From Hysterium pulicare CBS 123377 (Eukaryota; Ascomycota; Dothideomycetes; Hysteriales; Hysteriaceae), in NCBI GenBank assembly GCA_000467715.1, contig AJFK01000341.1:1-64000 (forward strand): a stretch of 64,000 bases of DNA, given 5' to 3'. A program made the translations under genes and the position numbers. Positions 10,867-23,930 of this stretch are shown here, piece by piece. Under the pieces are notes generated by a model that was not told where the DNA came from, did not search any database, and was given only the letters and a program-made list of their open reading frames with translations. Position 1 is the stretch's first letter. The number at the start of each line of letters is the position of its first letter.

Positions 10867-12893
10867 ATGAAAGTGCTCATTGAAACGGCACGGCACCGCT
10901 GGACTCTTGAGTTTGTACTTTCCCTCCCATGCATACCTTTCCGTAGGATATATGTACTGACCTTACATAGATCAGTGGCTTCGACGACAGAAGCAATCTT
11001 GTGACCGGCGGTCGAATAGGGGGACGCCCTGCTCTTCGATCAGCCATAACATCAACATCAACCGGCAGGACCGACCAAACGATTAATCATAATCCATTGG
11101 CACCACCCACTGTATTTCTCGAAAAGTGCACTTCATTTCCTGTATTGGAGTCGCATGACACCGTGCCAACGACCCCACGGAATAGACAATCCGGTAGTTG
11201 GCGAAGTAGTTTCAAAAAGATGTTGAACATGAACTGCTACCTGCACCACGAGAATATTCGTAATCCACACAGTAACGTTCGAAGCCTGCAAACTAGGACA
11301 CCGGCCCCAATATCTTGGGGATCAATCCGAAGTCAAGTGTCCGAGCTCGACGGTGATCATGAATTCCAGCCTGAGTATATCGCCACATTCGATCTTGCGA
11401 AGACAGTGGAAGCTGTTGGCCCGCTCGAGCTTGAATCCCCACTAGAGTTTCCAGAGCTACAAGGAGAAGGACACGTAGCGAACAACCCTGCTCCGCATGG
11501 CAATGAAGAAGTGATGGACCACGAATCAGTCTTTAACCAGCCTCCTGTAACACCAAATTTCATGCAAGGCAACGTGTTGCTATATTCTCAAACCGACTCC
11601 AGAATGGAGGCATCTAATCCATCGATACGACAGCCGTCACTGGTGCAGACTAAAGGAATCAGCATGGCCGCCTCAACTGAAGATCATCAGACCCTTGCAC
11701 CAACATCTAACTCTGTGTCACCGACCGGGAACAGTTACTGTGGACCCAGCCACGACGCGTATCATGCTCAACAGCTAGGTCAAACAAGTGAGCAACCATG
11801 GCCACGTCCTTTTCCACCATCGAACATGAGCATTTCTCCAATGGAAGAAAGTAATCCAACATCTAGCGCCGGGGGTTCATCCTTTTCCACACGTCGTGGA
11901 TCTCACGCAGCGGTCGGAAGTGAAATATTGTCCGGGCTCCATGCCCAGTCAAGAGAATCTTCATGTAAATCTTCTCCATCTGATCGTGAACCATCAGGAT
12001 GTGCTTCAAATTGGTCTCCCTTATCCAGCCTACCATCATGGAACTCGTCGACTCCTCAGACAGCTTCAAGTAGCAGCTTTCATAGGCGATGTTTGTCTGC
12101 ATATGGCGATACGACCGGAAATGGATTTGGCATGTTGGCCACACCTTCCTCCTCGAACGAGGAGTTGTGGACTCAGATCATGTTCCAAAACCCACAGATG
12201 GGGGAGCGTCAAACTTCGGCGTTATCTGATGTCCTTGAATTGACAGGTGACGATGGCATGTTCCAAGTCGGAGGACAGCACTTCGAACCTGTCTATAGTC
12301 GTGGCCACAGAGGTGATATTACTATGAAGGTTGGCGCGCTCACCGAGGTCTCGGAGGCGGTCTCTTATCATACAGCCGAGGCAGGCCCACTAGATGTTGA
12401 CGATGAGAAATTCATGCATCTTCCACATTTTTCGAACGGAGGAAGACAACCAGAATGCGCAGGGCCTGATGACATGGCCACCAAACTGAGCAGAAAGCAG
12501 GAACTGGACAGCCCACCGAAATGGAAACTCGCGGAAGTACCGCGTTCGCCACGCAGTCGGATCCCCTCCCACTCAACCTTGCCCTCCCCGACCCAACTAG
12601 GTTGCGATGAATGCGACCAGACCTTCACTGGTCTGTACAGGAAGGGAAACCTTTCACGACACAAACGGCTGAAACATGCCGCTCGCGAAGGTACCATTCA
12701 GGATCTCGCATGCAGGAAATGCGGGACGACGTTTCGAAGACAGGACGCGCGTAAAAAGCACGAGTGGAAGAAGCACCGCATTGGCTCCAAGCCGATCAAA
12801 AGGTGGAATCAGTTGAACCGGAATATCAGTTTCGTAAAAAAGCAAACTGAGGGCAGTACTCGAGCCGGAACGCTCGACAAGGATAATGACTAA
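10867..12893 (+). CDS. C2H2 zinc-finger protein, probable transcription factor (copy 1)
   Basis: The protein has two C-terminal C2H2 fingers. Finger 1 is CDECDQTFTG plus LYRKGNLSRHKRLKH, with an unusual 15-residue Cys-His spacing. Finger 2 is CRKCGTTFRRQDARKKHE then WKKH. A basic tail follows. The long N-terminus is Ser/Pro/Gln-rich, like an activation region. The frame is open from 10971, right after a TAG acceptor, but its first internal ATG is at 11220. A small first exon (10867-10914) followed by a 56-bp intron keeps frame and gives 656 residues. Its donor (GTACTT) is weak, so the alternative is a 557-residue protein from 11220. A related gene lies 3.9 kb downstream. Zinc finger is certain, 5' end uncertain; targets unknown. 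Confidence 0.8.
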
Positions 12894-15800
12894 TCTCGAG
12901 GTATGTATGCATGCTACGGCAGATGGGCACGGGTTTTTAGACGATTGCTGGTCAACACAGCCTCTGTATTTGGATCATCCAACGTTGGAATATTCTTGCT
13001 GGACATTGAACTGAAAGCGCTCCTTTACTGTATATTGGATACTCATCGGAGTCGATTGGACAGTTAATCGGACCACTCAATGCCTACCCGGCGCTCATTT
13101 CGATGTGGACTCATAATTGGTACGAACGAAAATCCATTGCCAGGGAATTCTTTGTCTTCTTCGGTGACAATTTGACCGTGACAATTTGGATGTTGATCAT
13201 GCGGCTCTTAAGCGCTGTTGACGTATTCGTCACAAACCTGTGCGCACTTGAAAGATGAAAGATGAGTCGCAATCTGATCAACTGCAATTGTGAGATTAGC
13301 CGATGGTGGTTGTGCCTTCATCCATGCTCACGTCAAAATAAGGTTAACACAGAAGAATGCCGTGAAGCAGGATTGACGTCGTTTACAGAGCCGAGCCGCA
13401 TGACGATGCTGTTTGACAGGTACCGTACCCACGCTATACCCACATGGGCTGGTAGGTAAATGATTTCTCATCTCTTCATGCTTGAACCACCGCTTGTCTT
13501 TTCTTCTGTCAATGTTCCATGACCTCATATCCTTCTCCTCAACTGCTTTTCGATAAGAGCATGCTCTTCACTCCGTTTTGGGCCTCTTGGAAGACATCCC
13601 GCTCATACCCCTGGGGCGAAATATGCAAGTTAGCATGCATGCATGTTCTCTCTCGGAAGTTGCTTCAGGCCCAATGTGACATTGCTTTCTTTAGGATCGA
13701 CCAATGTCGTGGCTCCAGTCTTACACTTCTGAAAGAGCGGTGCATTTCACATCCAGGCCCCGCGCATTAGTCTGATGGATGACGACGGAACGGGATGTGA
13801 CGAATCGCAGCCACTTCGCGCACTCATGGATCCGGTGCACGGCTCGGCCCTTCTGTGCGTGCGTCCCTCCAAGTGCCACTGCAATATTGCGCAAGCAAGC
13901 CTGATCAACTGCTTTCAAGCTGTTGCCAAGCGAGCAATGTCGTTGCCAGAGGTCATCGAGTTCGAGACCGGTGATTTTCGCAGTACCGGCGGATGTCAAC
14001 GCACCGCTCAGGGCTCAGGATAAGCAGTCGGGAAGCGAACCTTAGACCTGGATTGGAAAGCGGCACAGCACTGACGGGCATCTGAATGCCTTTGGTTGTC
14101 CCGTTCTGTAATGCAGGTGGTGTGGGGTAAACCGCACAGATTGGCGCCCGACCCAAAGACTTTATTGGATGCTTGCGTGGCTTGCAGCTCGGCGAACTCC
14201 TGTTAGGTACAGCGGACAATGCGTCTTACAGCATGGCGCAAGCAGATCCTTCTGCAAATCAGTTGATGGAGAGGAGACATTCCTGCAACCGGTTCGAAGA
14301 ATTAAGGACCGGAGTTCTTCAACCAAGCGCGTGCCGAAAGGGTCAATCTACTCCGTGGTTAGCTAGCGACGAACTGGTTCCCTGCCGCTGCGCAGATCTT
14401 TGGCCCTTGATATGCCCGTCATTCATCGATACGAATGTGGACCAAGCTGATGCGCAGAACCCACTGCTTTGGTATGGGCCTGCATCAGTTTAAACCATTT
14501 TAACGCGGGCTGAAAGGCTGACGAATCCGCGGAGCTTTTGGCAACCATTATCGCTGAGTAGATTGAGGTAAAGCATGCCGTTGCTGCATGCTGATCGCAC
14601 TTTGAGACGGACACCCCACGTATGACATTTTCGTGCACTAATTGAATACTATATGCCCTCTGCTTGAGGCTCTGAAACCTCGTGACAGCTCGGTTCTCTC
14701 ATCATAGGTTGACGCCATCGGCACGGCATCTTGTTTGTGTTCTCAGCTTTTAGTGACTTTGCCCGATTGGAAACGAGCTCGTTTCTAGGATCTGCTGCGC
14801 CTAATGAAGGACGGCCTGCGACTGTCTAGCTGATAGGAGGCAGTGAAGATTCATTTCCCAACCTGGGGCAGCGGGACATCGACGCTCTTGCTCTCTGTTC
14901 ATTCCATTGTCGTTCAGCAAGGAGCGCCTAATCCTGTTTTTGACCCTGCACCGTCGCCAAAAATTTAGTGTATTGCTGTAATGTGAACGGAGGGGGTTCT
15001 TAGTACAGCTGAGCAGACTTGGAAGTGATCGTTGACGGAGCCTCATAGAACCCGACTATCCTGCCGTGGCTTGTACCCTTCCAGGAGAGCAGCTCTAAAT
15101 CTTTCCATGTTGGGTACCCACCATCGCTAAAGCCTTAGGATTCGTTCCACAACAAGAGCATATGCCAGGTGTGTGGCTTCTCCAAGGTTACGTATCGACT
15201 TCTTGTGTAAACGCCAGAACCGCGTGAGATGTAAACGCTACCATGTGTGCTTTTCGGTAGGATGCAGAGGGGTCTTGTGGAGGTTTGATAGGACAATCCA
15301 TAGCCTCTTACGCCAAGGGCTGTGCTGTGTATGATAATATAGGTTCTGCCTCTGCTATTCTCCTAGATGTCCTAGAATTCCGATGCTTACTCTTCCGTAC
15401 TCCGGATTATGAATGAATGCAGTCATCATATGTATTCGCAAAGCGTACCCGCTCGGCCCATTCTCACATTTTCTTCTTTACGCGCTCTTTACCTTACTGG
15501 AGCCCTTATTTCGCCCCATGCGACTCGCACGCGTACCAGATGCCTCGTCAGGCTTACTGGGCGATGGGAAACGACTAGAGACATGTGCAGTTGATGATCG
15601 TTGGATGGGTCATTGAGACTATGTAGCTTGTATAAAGCACAGCCTCCGGGCCAGCGAATTCCCATCATTTCTCCTGACAGCCTTACTACCACCAACGCTT
15701 ATCAAAACAGTCAAGACACAACCTATCATAAATGTTTCCAGAAGTTGTTGGAACCGTATACAACATACCAATGACTTGTTGTCGTCTGAAAGGGCGAGCC

Positions 15801-16744
15801 TGCGATGGAGCTATTGCTCGCAAGCGTAGTCGAGGGCTCCGCACAAAATAGATCCACCGGCGGCTTGGACTATTGACGGCAGCAAAAGTCCCCGTAGGAC
15901 TCCTGATCTGGATGTCCCTTGTCCTGACGACATGCTATACTGCGCAGTGCGTTCATCTGGAAGGTTCTCAGAATATTGATATCTTGTCAGGCAAAGTTTA
16001 GGCGGGATTCGACCAGGGAAGAGTGTGCAGGGTACGTGCTAAGAGTCGGTCATACCCGATAACTCCAGTAACCATTGGTGCATTTTGCAACAACCAACGG
16101 CTTCACCGTGTTAGGATAGCAGAATAAACCCTTCGACACAGCGTTTACTCGGCGAGTCAACCAATCCGGATAATTCTGTGCATCCGCCGCCTGTACATCT
16201 AAGGTCATTGAGTTGATTCCAACATCGTCCCGCGAGTCTCTTTTGGAAAAGTGAGGCGCCATCTACCGTGCTCAACAACGTCCAGACGAACCCAGGAGCC
16301 TCTCCGTCAGGTGCTGCATAGCCACTAACCGCTGTCTTTGTGTACCATCTTCCTAACGCACGCCCGGCGTCCGAGTAGGTAGAATACATCGGACACGAGG
16401 CAGGAATCTGGAGACACTCACTGGCATACTACCGGGTTTTAGACCGCACCGCCTGCCCTTCAATCAGCCTCGCCTGCTTGGTTCCACGTCACCACCAGTA
16501 TTTCTATCCCCCGTTTGCGCTGAAGTCGGACCGTATCGTGGCTGGAACTTGATTCCGATGTAGATTCGAGCTACAGTGACTGCAGGTACTTCTTCAGGAG
16601 GCTTATCGACGGCCACACACATCTGAGCATTACTACGCCATCTGAAGGGTGCGAGAAAGAGAATCCCAGGCAACCAATCGCTGCACCTCCAGGAACAGAT
16701 ACAACGCCTGCGGTGACAGTTCCTATTTACCCTTTTCGAGAAGG
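12894..16744. other. long gene-poor stretch between two related C2H2 genes
   Basis: 3.85 kb without a supportable gene. There are several short open frames without domains. The most protein-like are two overlapping minus-strand frames at 16050-16389 (with motifs such as LGRWYTKTAVSGY and LFCYPNTVKPLVV). They would have to be joined by an unseen splice and are not called. No repeat family or transposase is visible. Confidence 0.4.
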
Positions 16745-17944
16745 ATGTTCGAACCAGACTGTGATGGCACACCAATAGAAGAAGGAAGCTGCTCAACTGA
16801 AGCTTGCTTGCAGCATCGAAACGACTTGCAACAAGACCCACAGGCTCAACACCAATACGACTCTGTACAAGACATGAATAGCCGGCGTGATAAGGATTTA
16901 TGCACAAGCTTTCGACAAACAATGGATAGCTGGCACACTGGAAGTTCGTCAGTCAGAAGCTTACCGCAAGTAATTACCAGCGGTCAAGAGCCAGAAGGAA
17001 TTAGTGGTACGCACGAGTACGATGGCAACCCACAACTTTTATCAGGCTCATCGGCGGCATCGGAGCATTCTATGTCGACTGTTGGGCAGGGGTATCCAAT
17101 CGATCATCAACAACCATGGTCCCAGTACAACCCAAGGGCCCTTCAACACTCTTTGCAGGCTCCGCTGCTCGAGTTGGGATGGCAAGGGAACGCGTGGGGG
17201 AACGAAGGCACATGGTACAGTCCTAACGTGCGGCAGCACTCGTCGTACAACTCGTCTGGATCCAGTCAGTTTGCATCTTTCGATCAAGTGGCCTTTCCAG
17301 ATCCACGAATGGTTCAATCGTACTCTGAAGGTAAGGGTGACCAAAATGCAGCCTCGATGTATGACCTTGGACAAGAGTCTTCATCTAAAGCCTCCTGGTC
17401 TCCCTATGATAAGCTAGCAGGTGTAGACCAACCCCAGACTCCTGGGGGCACGGCTGTCGAAGAAAGCCTCTCCAGTCCGGTCAACCCAGTGAATACAATT
17501 CGCTCCAACTCACCCGGTTATGCCAACGCCGATCAAAGCAATCCAGGTTCTTATGTGCAGTGGTAAGTTACTACCCGAGGTTTCGAGAGCGTATGCTAAA
17601 CTCCTTTCAGGCGAAATTCTAGCAGCCCACATCTTACTGTCCCAATTGAGCAAGCGAGCAGCCGGTTGATGTCAAAGACAGAAAGCACGACACATTCACC
17701 CTCGCCGACAGCAGATAACCGTCTCGATCCATTTTGTGAAGTATGCGGTAAAAAATTTACTGGAGAATATGCCAGAGGAAACATGGTCAGGCATATGAAG
17801 AACCACGATCGTGAATCGCCTTGCAGGGGTCCGAATTGTCCCAGAAAATTCAAAAGAGGAGATGCAAGACTGAAGCATGAGCGCAAGCATCACCCAGAAT
17901 TGGGACGAGAGCCTCCACGCCGCAGGAAAACTTCCGAGACCTAA
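16745..17944 (+). CDS. C2H2 zinc-finger protein, probable transcription factor (copy 2)
   Basis: 383 residues in two exons (16745-17562 and 17611-17944). They join over a 48-bp intron with a GTAAGT donor, GCTAAAC branch site and TTTCAG acceptor. Two C-terminal fingers lie at about residues 315-360. Finger 1 is CEVCGKKFTGEYARGNMVRH then MKNH. Finger 2 is CRGPNCPRKFKRGDARLKHE with a four-residue Cys spacing. The N-terminus is Ser/Gln/Tyr-rich. The shared finger-1 pattern FTG-x-Y-x-(K/R)GN-(L/M)-x-RH and the 15-residue spacing mark it as a relative of the gene at 10867. The open frame continues upstream of 16745 without an ATG, so an extra 5' exon is possible. Likely nuclear DNA-binding regulator; targets unknown. 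Confidence 0.82.
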
Positions 17945-20900
17945 GTGGACCTTGAATTCCTAAAAAATTGATGACGAAAGTATGGATGACCCTGGATATG
18001 TTCTTTCCTCTTCTTTCTTAATGATAACTTTTTATGGATCTGCAACACCCGAATCAGTCACAGCCTCGCGCGGCTATGAAGACGGAAGGAATGAGCCATG
18101 GAACAAGACAAGGCAGTATGGCCGGCTTCGGCTGGTCAAAAGAAATATTGCAAGCTCCCTCAAAGACATCTCCAGCCGAGACACTCCGTCTTGCCCTAGA
18201 GTATGTTCTCGCCAAGCTCATATGCAATATGTATTCCGGCCCTGTCTCTTGGACAATACTCGACCCTCGCACAATGTGTAGCTGGAATCGTGGTCTTGTC
18301 AGCATGGTGTTGTCGATGAACGACTTTGGCGACTTCGCTTTCTCGGCCTCGGCGTTGCGATGGGATGGAGTTCGTGGGGTATCTCTTTAAGGGTTATCGG
18401 CGTTAGGGTGCTTGCATACGTTCTCGAGGTATCTAATGTGTCTGAGGCGTCTGAGCTGCCGTATGGATAGACTTGGACGGTATTCATGTCTCGAGCGTCC
18501 ATTCGAAGAAAGGATTGCAACCTGCATCGATGCATAACTTCGATGGGAGTCGATGTGGATGCCAGGACGATTCTGCTTTCTGATGCAGATACGCAAAGCC
18601 GGGTCAATGATACATCTGTCACCTGCTCATTGCCAGCTTCATGGCCTGAAGGAAGGGTTGTGGGAAGGACAAGCCCGTAGACTTCGATGAGGTTGAATAT
18701 GAAAGAATATCATTGGATGACACATTAAACACATGGTGCCGCCAAGGCTTTCCCTGTCAGGGGAAGGTGATATCGAGAGGGAGCATAGACCAACAACCTT
18801 GGAAAGCCCAAGCACCAAGACTCTACTTCAGCATTGGAGAGTGAACGTGAACTCTACCGTCTCATTCCACGGCTGTGTTCTTATCTCATCTTAGCCCTGC
18901 TCCCTGAGTCAACTAGGCACTTGGGCGTAGAACGATCTGCACCCCCGCTCGGCCTTATTCGCAGCCACCAACATATGAATGATATTTGCAAATCTGAATG
19001 CAATCACTGTCCAACGACAACTATGGACCTGTAGTACAACATACGTGGCTGTATGGGTTGGATGACGTGCACGACACGCATTTCATGTGGCGCAGGTTCA
19101 AGCTTCAGATCCGAATTTTTGTGACCTCAACGGTTTCAATATCTGCTTTTTCTCAGGTCCTCATCCTCCTGGTTGAGTCTATAGCATCAAAACTTTTTCA
19201 CGTTGTTCCTGCGTTTGACATGTAGCTTCGACCCTCTCATTGGTGTAAACGCGTATAGCGCATACCCCTTCTCACCTTCGCGATCAGCTCTAGCCACCCC
19301 TCGGACCTCGCCGACACCGCGAATTGGCCTCAGTATAAAATTCTTTTCCTTATAGTTATCAAGTACTTCACGTCGTGATTTACGCGTCGTCAACAAGTCA
19401 CGTTTCCTTTTCACCAGTCGAGTTTGGATATCCAGACATCTCCTGCGCGTTGTGGACTATCTCGGGAAAGTCTTGATTAGATTTCAAGAATGAGTTTAGT
19501 ATCACTACTTATCTTCGTTAGAATCATCCTTACAGGCTACTAGTATCTTCGCATTATCTGTTGGATGTTTCTAGATCCGCTAGCCAGTTGCTTTTGACTC
19601 ACTCGTCCACCGCCATTTCCACCCTCCTAACACGAGATCCACAAATGACACCTCCAAAAGCACATCAAGGCAGAGTTTTCACACAATAGTCTAACTCTAA
19701 CCAGGTATTGCGTCGCCGTCCCAGACCACAAAGAAACTTTCCCGCCTCATCTAAGCCTCAGCCAACACGTTTTGAATCATCCTTCCCTTTCAGTTTATCC
19801 AATAAGGGAAGCTTGCTGTCTGAATCAACTTTATAGAGGCGAAAAGCACCTTTCAAAAATCTGGTGGTGCCTTATTTCCACAGAAGCCATCTATGAAAAT
19901 GGTCGGCGATGTTCGGATAATGCCCACGAAAAGTGAGGCTCACCATGTAGATCACTTTTAATAGTCGAAGGATGATCCGTCTCCTGAACCTTTTATCACT
20001 CCTATGTTGGCATTATACGTCTTTATTCCATATCCTCATTCATATTCTTTCTCGTTGTGGATCTTTTCAGTTGATGCAACGTTGCTATCACATGCTTTTT
20101 TGCCAAAACACAACTGCATTAGCGCCAACATGACGACGACTTACAAAGCACTATCCATCTCCGACATTCCTTTAGGGTCAGAATCCTCGGGAAACCTTCT
20201 TAACTATCTTTCAGCTTCGCAGAAGGCTACTCAAGTGTCACGTTCTCAGTAGATCTAATCGGCGACCAAACGCAAACACCACTGCGCCAGCGTTCCACGA
20301 CATCATCGCTCAACCAAACTTTAGGATGCATTTCTACGGGTTTGCACGGCAGGCCCTGATCTAATTTGAAGACGCATCAGCAAAAGATTTTGCCGTCAAC
20401 GTTTTCGAGGTACCAGGTGGTAACTTCACCACTCATAATGTCAGATGGCATCCTCCACCACTCGTTAGCCTATTTATGTTCTCTCCACTCTTACTCTAAC
20501 ATGAAAGAACCCCGAGGAAATGACAGATCTGATCCTTCACATCTCCATACCCTACTTCCCATGTTCTCTTCTACAACGAACGCCTCACTATGGCTGATCT
20601 TCAGCAGCATTTCCTCTAGTCTCAACAAAAAGTTTGAACGCCATTTTGTGACCACTTAGCAAGCCTGCAGGGCCATATCCAAGGACCCCGGAAGATCAAG
20701 CCTTTCTCTTCCATACATAGGGGTTCATGATCACGGTGGAGAGGTTCTAGGTCGAGGCTAAAGTGAGGCGGCACCATGGCATGCAGATCATTGAAGTAGG
20801 ACGATCTTCTAATGGATCATGGTCTCTTCCCGCTTTCCTGCTACCTCTTGGTCGAATCTACCGCGGTACTGGTTAGTTTGTTTTACAAATTCGACATCGA

Positions 20901-21239
20901 TCAAGGTTCTATCAGCTTGTCTACTTTTATCGATACGGCTACAATTTCACCACTATGAGCAATATACATATCTTTTTATGAGAATTCTCGTCAGAGGTTT
21001 CCGACGTTTTCGGATCTTTTAAAATAGGATGGCGTCTATGACGCTCACAGTGCCTCGCTAACGGGGTTCCTCTACATATCACATCGCAGAATGGCTGACT
21101 ATTTGGCAAGTCAGAAATAGGGAAAGTTAGCCGACGTTGCACCACATTATCACTCGCAGCAGGCCTTAACACTATCAACTAGGCTGATAAAATAACGAAT
21201 GAACATCATCATGTGCTTCAACACGCTGAGCTTCGACGC
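17945..21239. other. gene-poor stretch with one coding relic
   Basis: 3.3 kb between the second C2H2 gene and the HEI10-like gene. A 118-codon frame at 18034-18390 begins with a true ATG (MDLQHPNQSQPRA) but is unrecognised and may be untranslated 3' sequence. The relic at 20130-20490 is listed separately. Nothing else is supportable. Confidence 0.4.
20130..20490 (+). pseudogene. decayed protein-coding relic, family unknown
   Basis: An ATG at 20130 opens 40 codons with a natural-looking start (MTTTYKALSISDIPLGSESS) and then a stop. In another frame the next 250 bp read APAFHDIIAQPNFRMHFYGF and, past one stop codon, FEDASAKDFAVNVFEVPGGN and FTTHNVRWHPPP. This has the composition of a folded globular protein rather than random sequence. 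The breaks and loss of coding pattern downstream suggest a dead host gene. I do not recognise the family, and an odd intron arrangement cannot be excluded. Confidence 0.35.
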
Positions 21240-22523
21240 CTATCTTCCCAAAGGCCCACCAGCCGGCCGTTTCCCCTTCTTCAAGCCGGCTCCAAAGCCA
21301 AACCCGCTCAGACCAGCACTGAAAGGTTTCGGGCCGAGAGGCTGTCGAGTCATAGGCGAAGCCTGGTATTGAGTACCCGCATCCCCACCTAAAAAGGCGT
21401 TTCCTCGATGGCTTCCAAGAACCGGAAGCCGACTACGGTGCTGGGAGGGAGTGCCTGAGGGCCCAGGCATCGACTCTGTCCTTTGTTAGTGTCTGTGTTG
21501 GAGAGCATGGGAAGCATAGTGAGTGGAAGAGACATACGAGCAGACCACCTCGCATTATGTGCCTGGCTGCTCCACGAAGGACCAATTCCAATATTTGGCT
21601 GTACTCGGTGTCCTCCCTCGCCAGAGCTCCCACTGCCATTCCTGTTATGGCCTCTGCTGTCTCTTTGAGAGTTCGCGCCGAACTGTCCGAAATGGTGCAT
21701 TCCACTCCGTGTCCCTGGGATCTTATCAACATAACGATCACCTCTCGCAGTGTGGAGAGCATGTTCAGCCTCATCTGTCGCTGCAGTAGCTACATGAGAC
21801 GCCATGACTTGAGCTTTTAGTGACTGGTACAGCTTCTGAACTTGCTGCTGAGACCTGCTCTTCTCACGAAAAGCTTCCACAAGGTCATGATTCTTCTGTT
21901 CGAGGTTGGTCTGCTCTATTTGCATCGCTGCACAAGCTTAGCCTCCACTGCTGTCGTCTAGCGGCTCTCGGGTCATACCTTGAAGCTTGTCCTGAAGCAT
22001 CTTGATTTGAGAGTTTGCGTCGTGGATGAGTTGATCCATCTGATTGCTTATGTTCGAGTACTTCTCTGTCAGGCTTTTGGAGAGATGTTCCTGGAATATT
22101 CTACAATGCTATGTCAGTAGAGTTCTCGACATGCCTTGGGATTCCAGTACATTTCTTGAGCTGCTTGATAGCTATAGAAGCTCAGTCCTCTTTGAGCACA
22201 TTCAGTGATTATGGTCGGACTCAAGCCGCTGAGCACGCTCGTTTTGTAGTCTTCAGTAGGATTGAGCTGGGCGACGACAACGTCATCAGGATTTGGCAAT
22301 TGAGCACTGCAGGCCGGGCATTGCCTAGCAGGCCCGGCGGCTCTTGAGAGCCCAGAACTATCTGCGCAATGGGTACAGAATACATGGCTGTAGAGTTGTT
22401 TAGCTTCAGCCTCACGAGGGGACCATAGACGTGGAGATGAACTCACCTGCAAGTTGTGACAACCGCTCTTTCGTGAAGTTCAGTGCGGCATTTCAGATCA
22501 TTACATCGAAGTATAAATTCCAT
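21240..22523 (-). CDS. HEI10: HEI10/CCNB1IP1-like RING-finger E3 ligase
   Basis: This is a probable SUMO/ubiquitin ligase of the ZMM-associated HEI10/Zip3 group, which marks crossover sites in meiosis. Five exons (22523-22447, 22387-22151, 22100-21979, 21927-21538, 21475-21240) join in phase to 353 residues. The RING is Cys7, Cys12, Cys25, His27, Cys30, Cys33, Cys49, Cys52 (SHVFCTHCA and QCPAC) and is split by intron 1. A coiled coil follows (EHLSKSLTEKYSNISNQMDQ, then SQIKMLQDKL and LVEAFREKSRSQQQV). The tail is Gly/Ser/Arg-rich with the conserved fungal ending around QASPMTRQPLG. It lies downstream of, and in tandem with, the JmjC gene. The symbol reflects family resemblance. Confidence 0.88.
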
Positions 22524-23028
22524 TCTAGATCAATGCGAGAAAGTACATGGAACATTGAGATGTCTGATGGCTGTCGAAGAGTGAAGGTTGAGACCCGTGG
22601 ACGTCTGTGACTTCCTTTCCTGAAAGCACGCGAGACCCCTAGATTGAGCTACTTTCCAGGAAACGTCAAGATCGAATGAAGTTCGCGCTCCATGCTTGAG
22701 CACAACTCCGAGAACTACTGAGAACGGTGACTTTTTGGTCGCCCCTTTTTGGAGATCTCACTATACTCTACCACAATGAATGCGCGACTCATCTGCTGCG
22801 GTAGCTCTTCACAGGCTTAAATGTGATCCTTAGATCATCAAGTTTCCCGGATTGGCCGTTTTCTTACTCCTTTCCAAGGTTCGAGATAGTGGACTTCTAT
22901 TCTACCCATTGCCACTCACTTCGAAGCTGGTTGGCAATTCTCATTCTCGTCCGCGAAAACCTTCGAATGGAGCTCCAGGAAGATCTCACGAAGCATTTCT
23001 TAGATGGTAGGTATCTCTTGTTAACACT
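22524..23028. other. intergenic between the HEI10-like and JmjC genes
   Basis: About 500 bp that must hold the HEI10-like promoter and the JmjC 3' untranslated region. No gene or repeat seen. Confidence 0.45.
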
Positions 23029-23930
23029 TCAGCGAAACCACCAGTTGACCTAATGGAAAATGTCAGCATTTTTCGTGATGCCGTATACTTTTTAGGTATA
23101 CTCACGGATCCAGTAACCCCTTTACCAACTCCTCTAACACTATGCCACCAGCCTAGAGGGATGAATAACCCATCCCCACTATCTAGTGTTGCTTGCCATC
23201 CTCGGTCCTTTGCCTCATGTCCCCAAACGGTGTCCTCCAGCCGCTCCATTTCTTGGCCCACCATCATCTCGTCGCCCCTCATATTCGCATGCCCACTTCC
23301 CGCCCTTGCACGATCATATACTGCGCTCCCAGTCTTCGGTTCCATTAATCTGATAACCTTTCGGCCTGCTAACTGCACGAATAGGTTCGGATTGGGATCT
23401 CGATGCAGAGGTGTGCGGGTGGGTGGCCGACCTAGCCAGAGACTGCTGGCATAGATATCGCCTTTGCCAGCGCGGAGCACGAAGTCTGGAGTCGGCAGGT
23501 CTGATTGCAACTGCTTGGACAGGGAGTCTAGAGCGCATTGTGTGAGATAGAGACGAGAGTCGGGATCTTGTGAGGTTGATATGAAGGATAAGAAGACAGA
23601 TAGAGGAGCGTCTAGACGTTCGAACGTGGCGGAACGGGTCAATTCGAGTGGGACGACTGTATCGCCATGAGGAGAGAGATAGGCATTATTCAGCTCATAC
23701 GAGTCGCAATCGTTTACTCGGCTGAACCATCGTGAGATGGCTGGAATGGACTTGAACTGATTGCGAAGGATGACGGGAGATCCAGGAATGAAATAATTCT
23801 CTCGGAATTCATCTATGTTGACATTTTCCAATAGTCTGACAGGCCTAAACCTTGTACTAGTACTATAGGTCCGCTGGAGAAGACGATGAAATCGCAGTGG
23901 CATTGGAAACAAAGTAAGGAGTGGAGGCAT
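23029..23930 (-). CDS. JmjC/cupin-8 domain protein, probable Fe(II) 2-oxoglutarate dioxygenase
   Basis: 281 residues in two exons (23930-23106 and 23049-23029). The second exon is only seven codons and restores the family ending SVNWWFR after a 56-bp intron. The frame upstream of 23930 lacks an ATG. The double-stranded beta-helix metal site is His176-x-Asp178 (TPLHRDPNPN) and His263 (IPLGWWHSV). The N-terminus (residues 1-30, Arg/Leu/Ser-rich, no acidic residue) looks like a mitochondrial targeting peptide. Family members hydroxylate proteins or tRNA rather than demethylate histones; the substrate cannot be told from sequence. It is divergent from prefoldin 5. Confidence 0.88.

Noticed and set aside
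16050-16389. Two overlapping minus-strand frames with protein-like words
   Set aside because: No splice pair joins them plausibly and no family is recognised; could be a relic.
21433-21774. Alternative 113-codon frame in the HEI10-like gene
   Set aside because: Read through intron 4 and out of frame; the spliced frame gives the conserved C-terminus.
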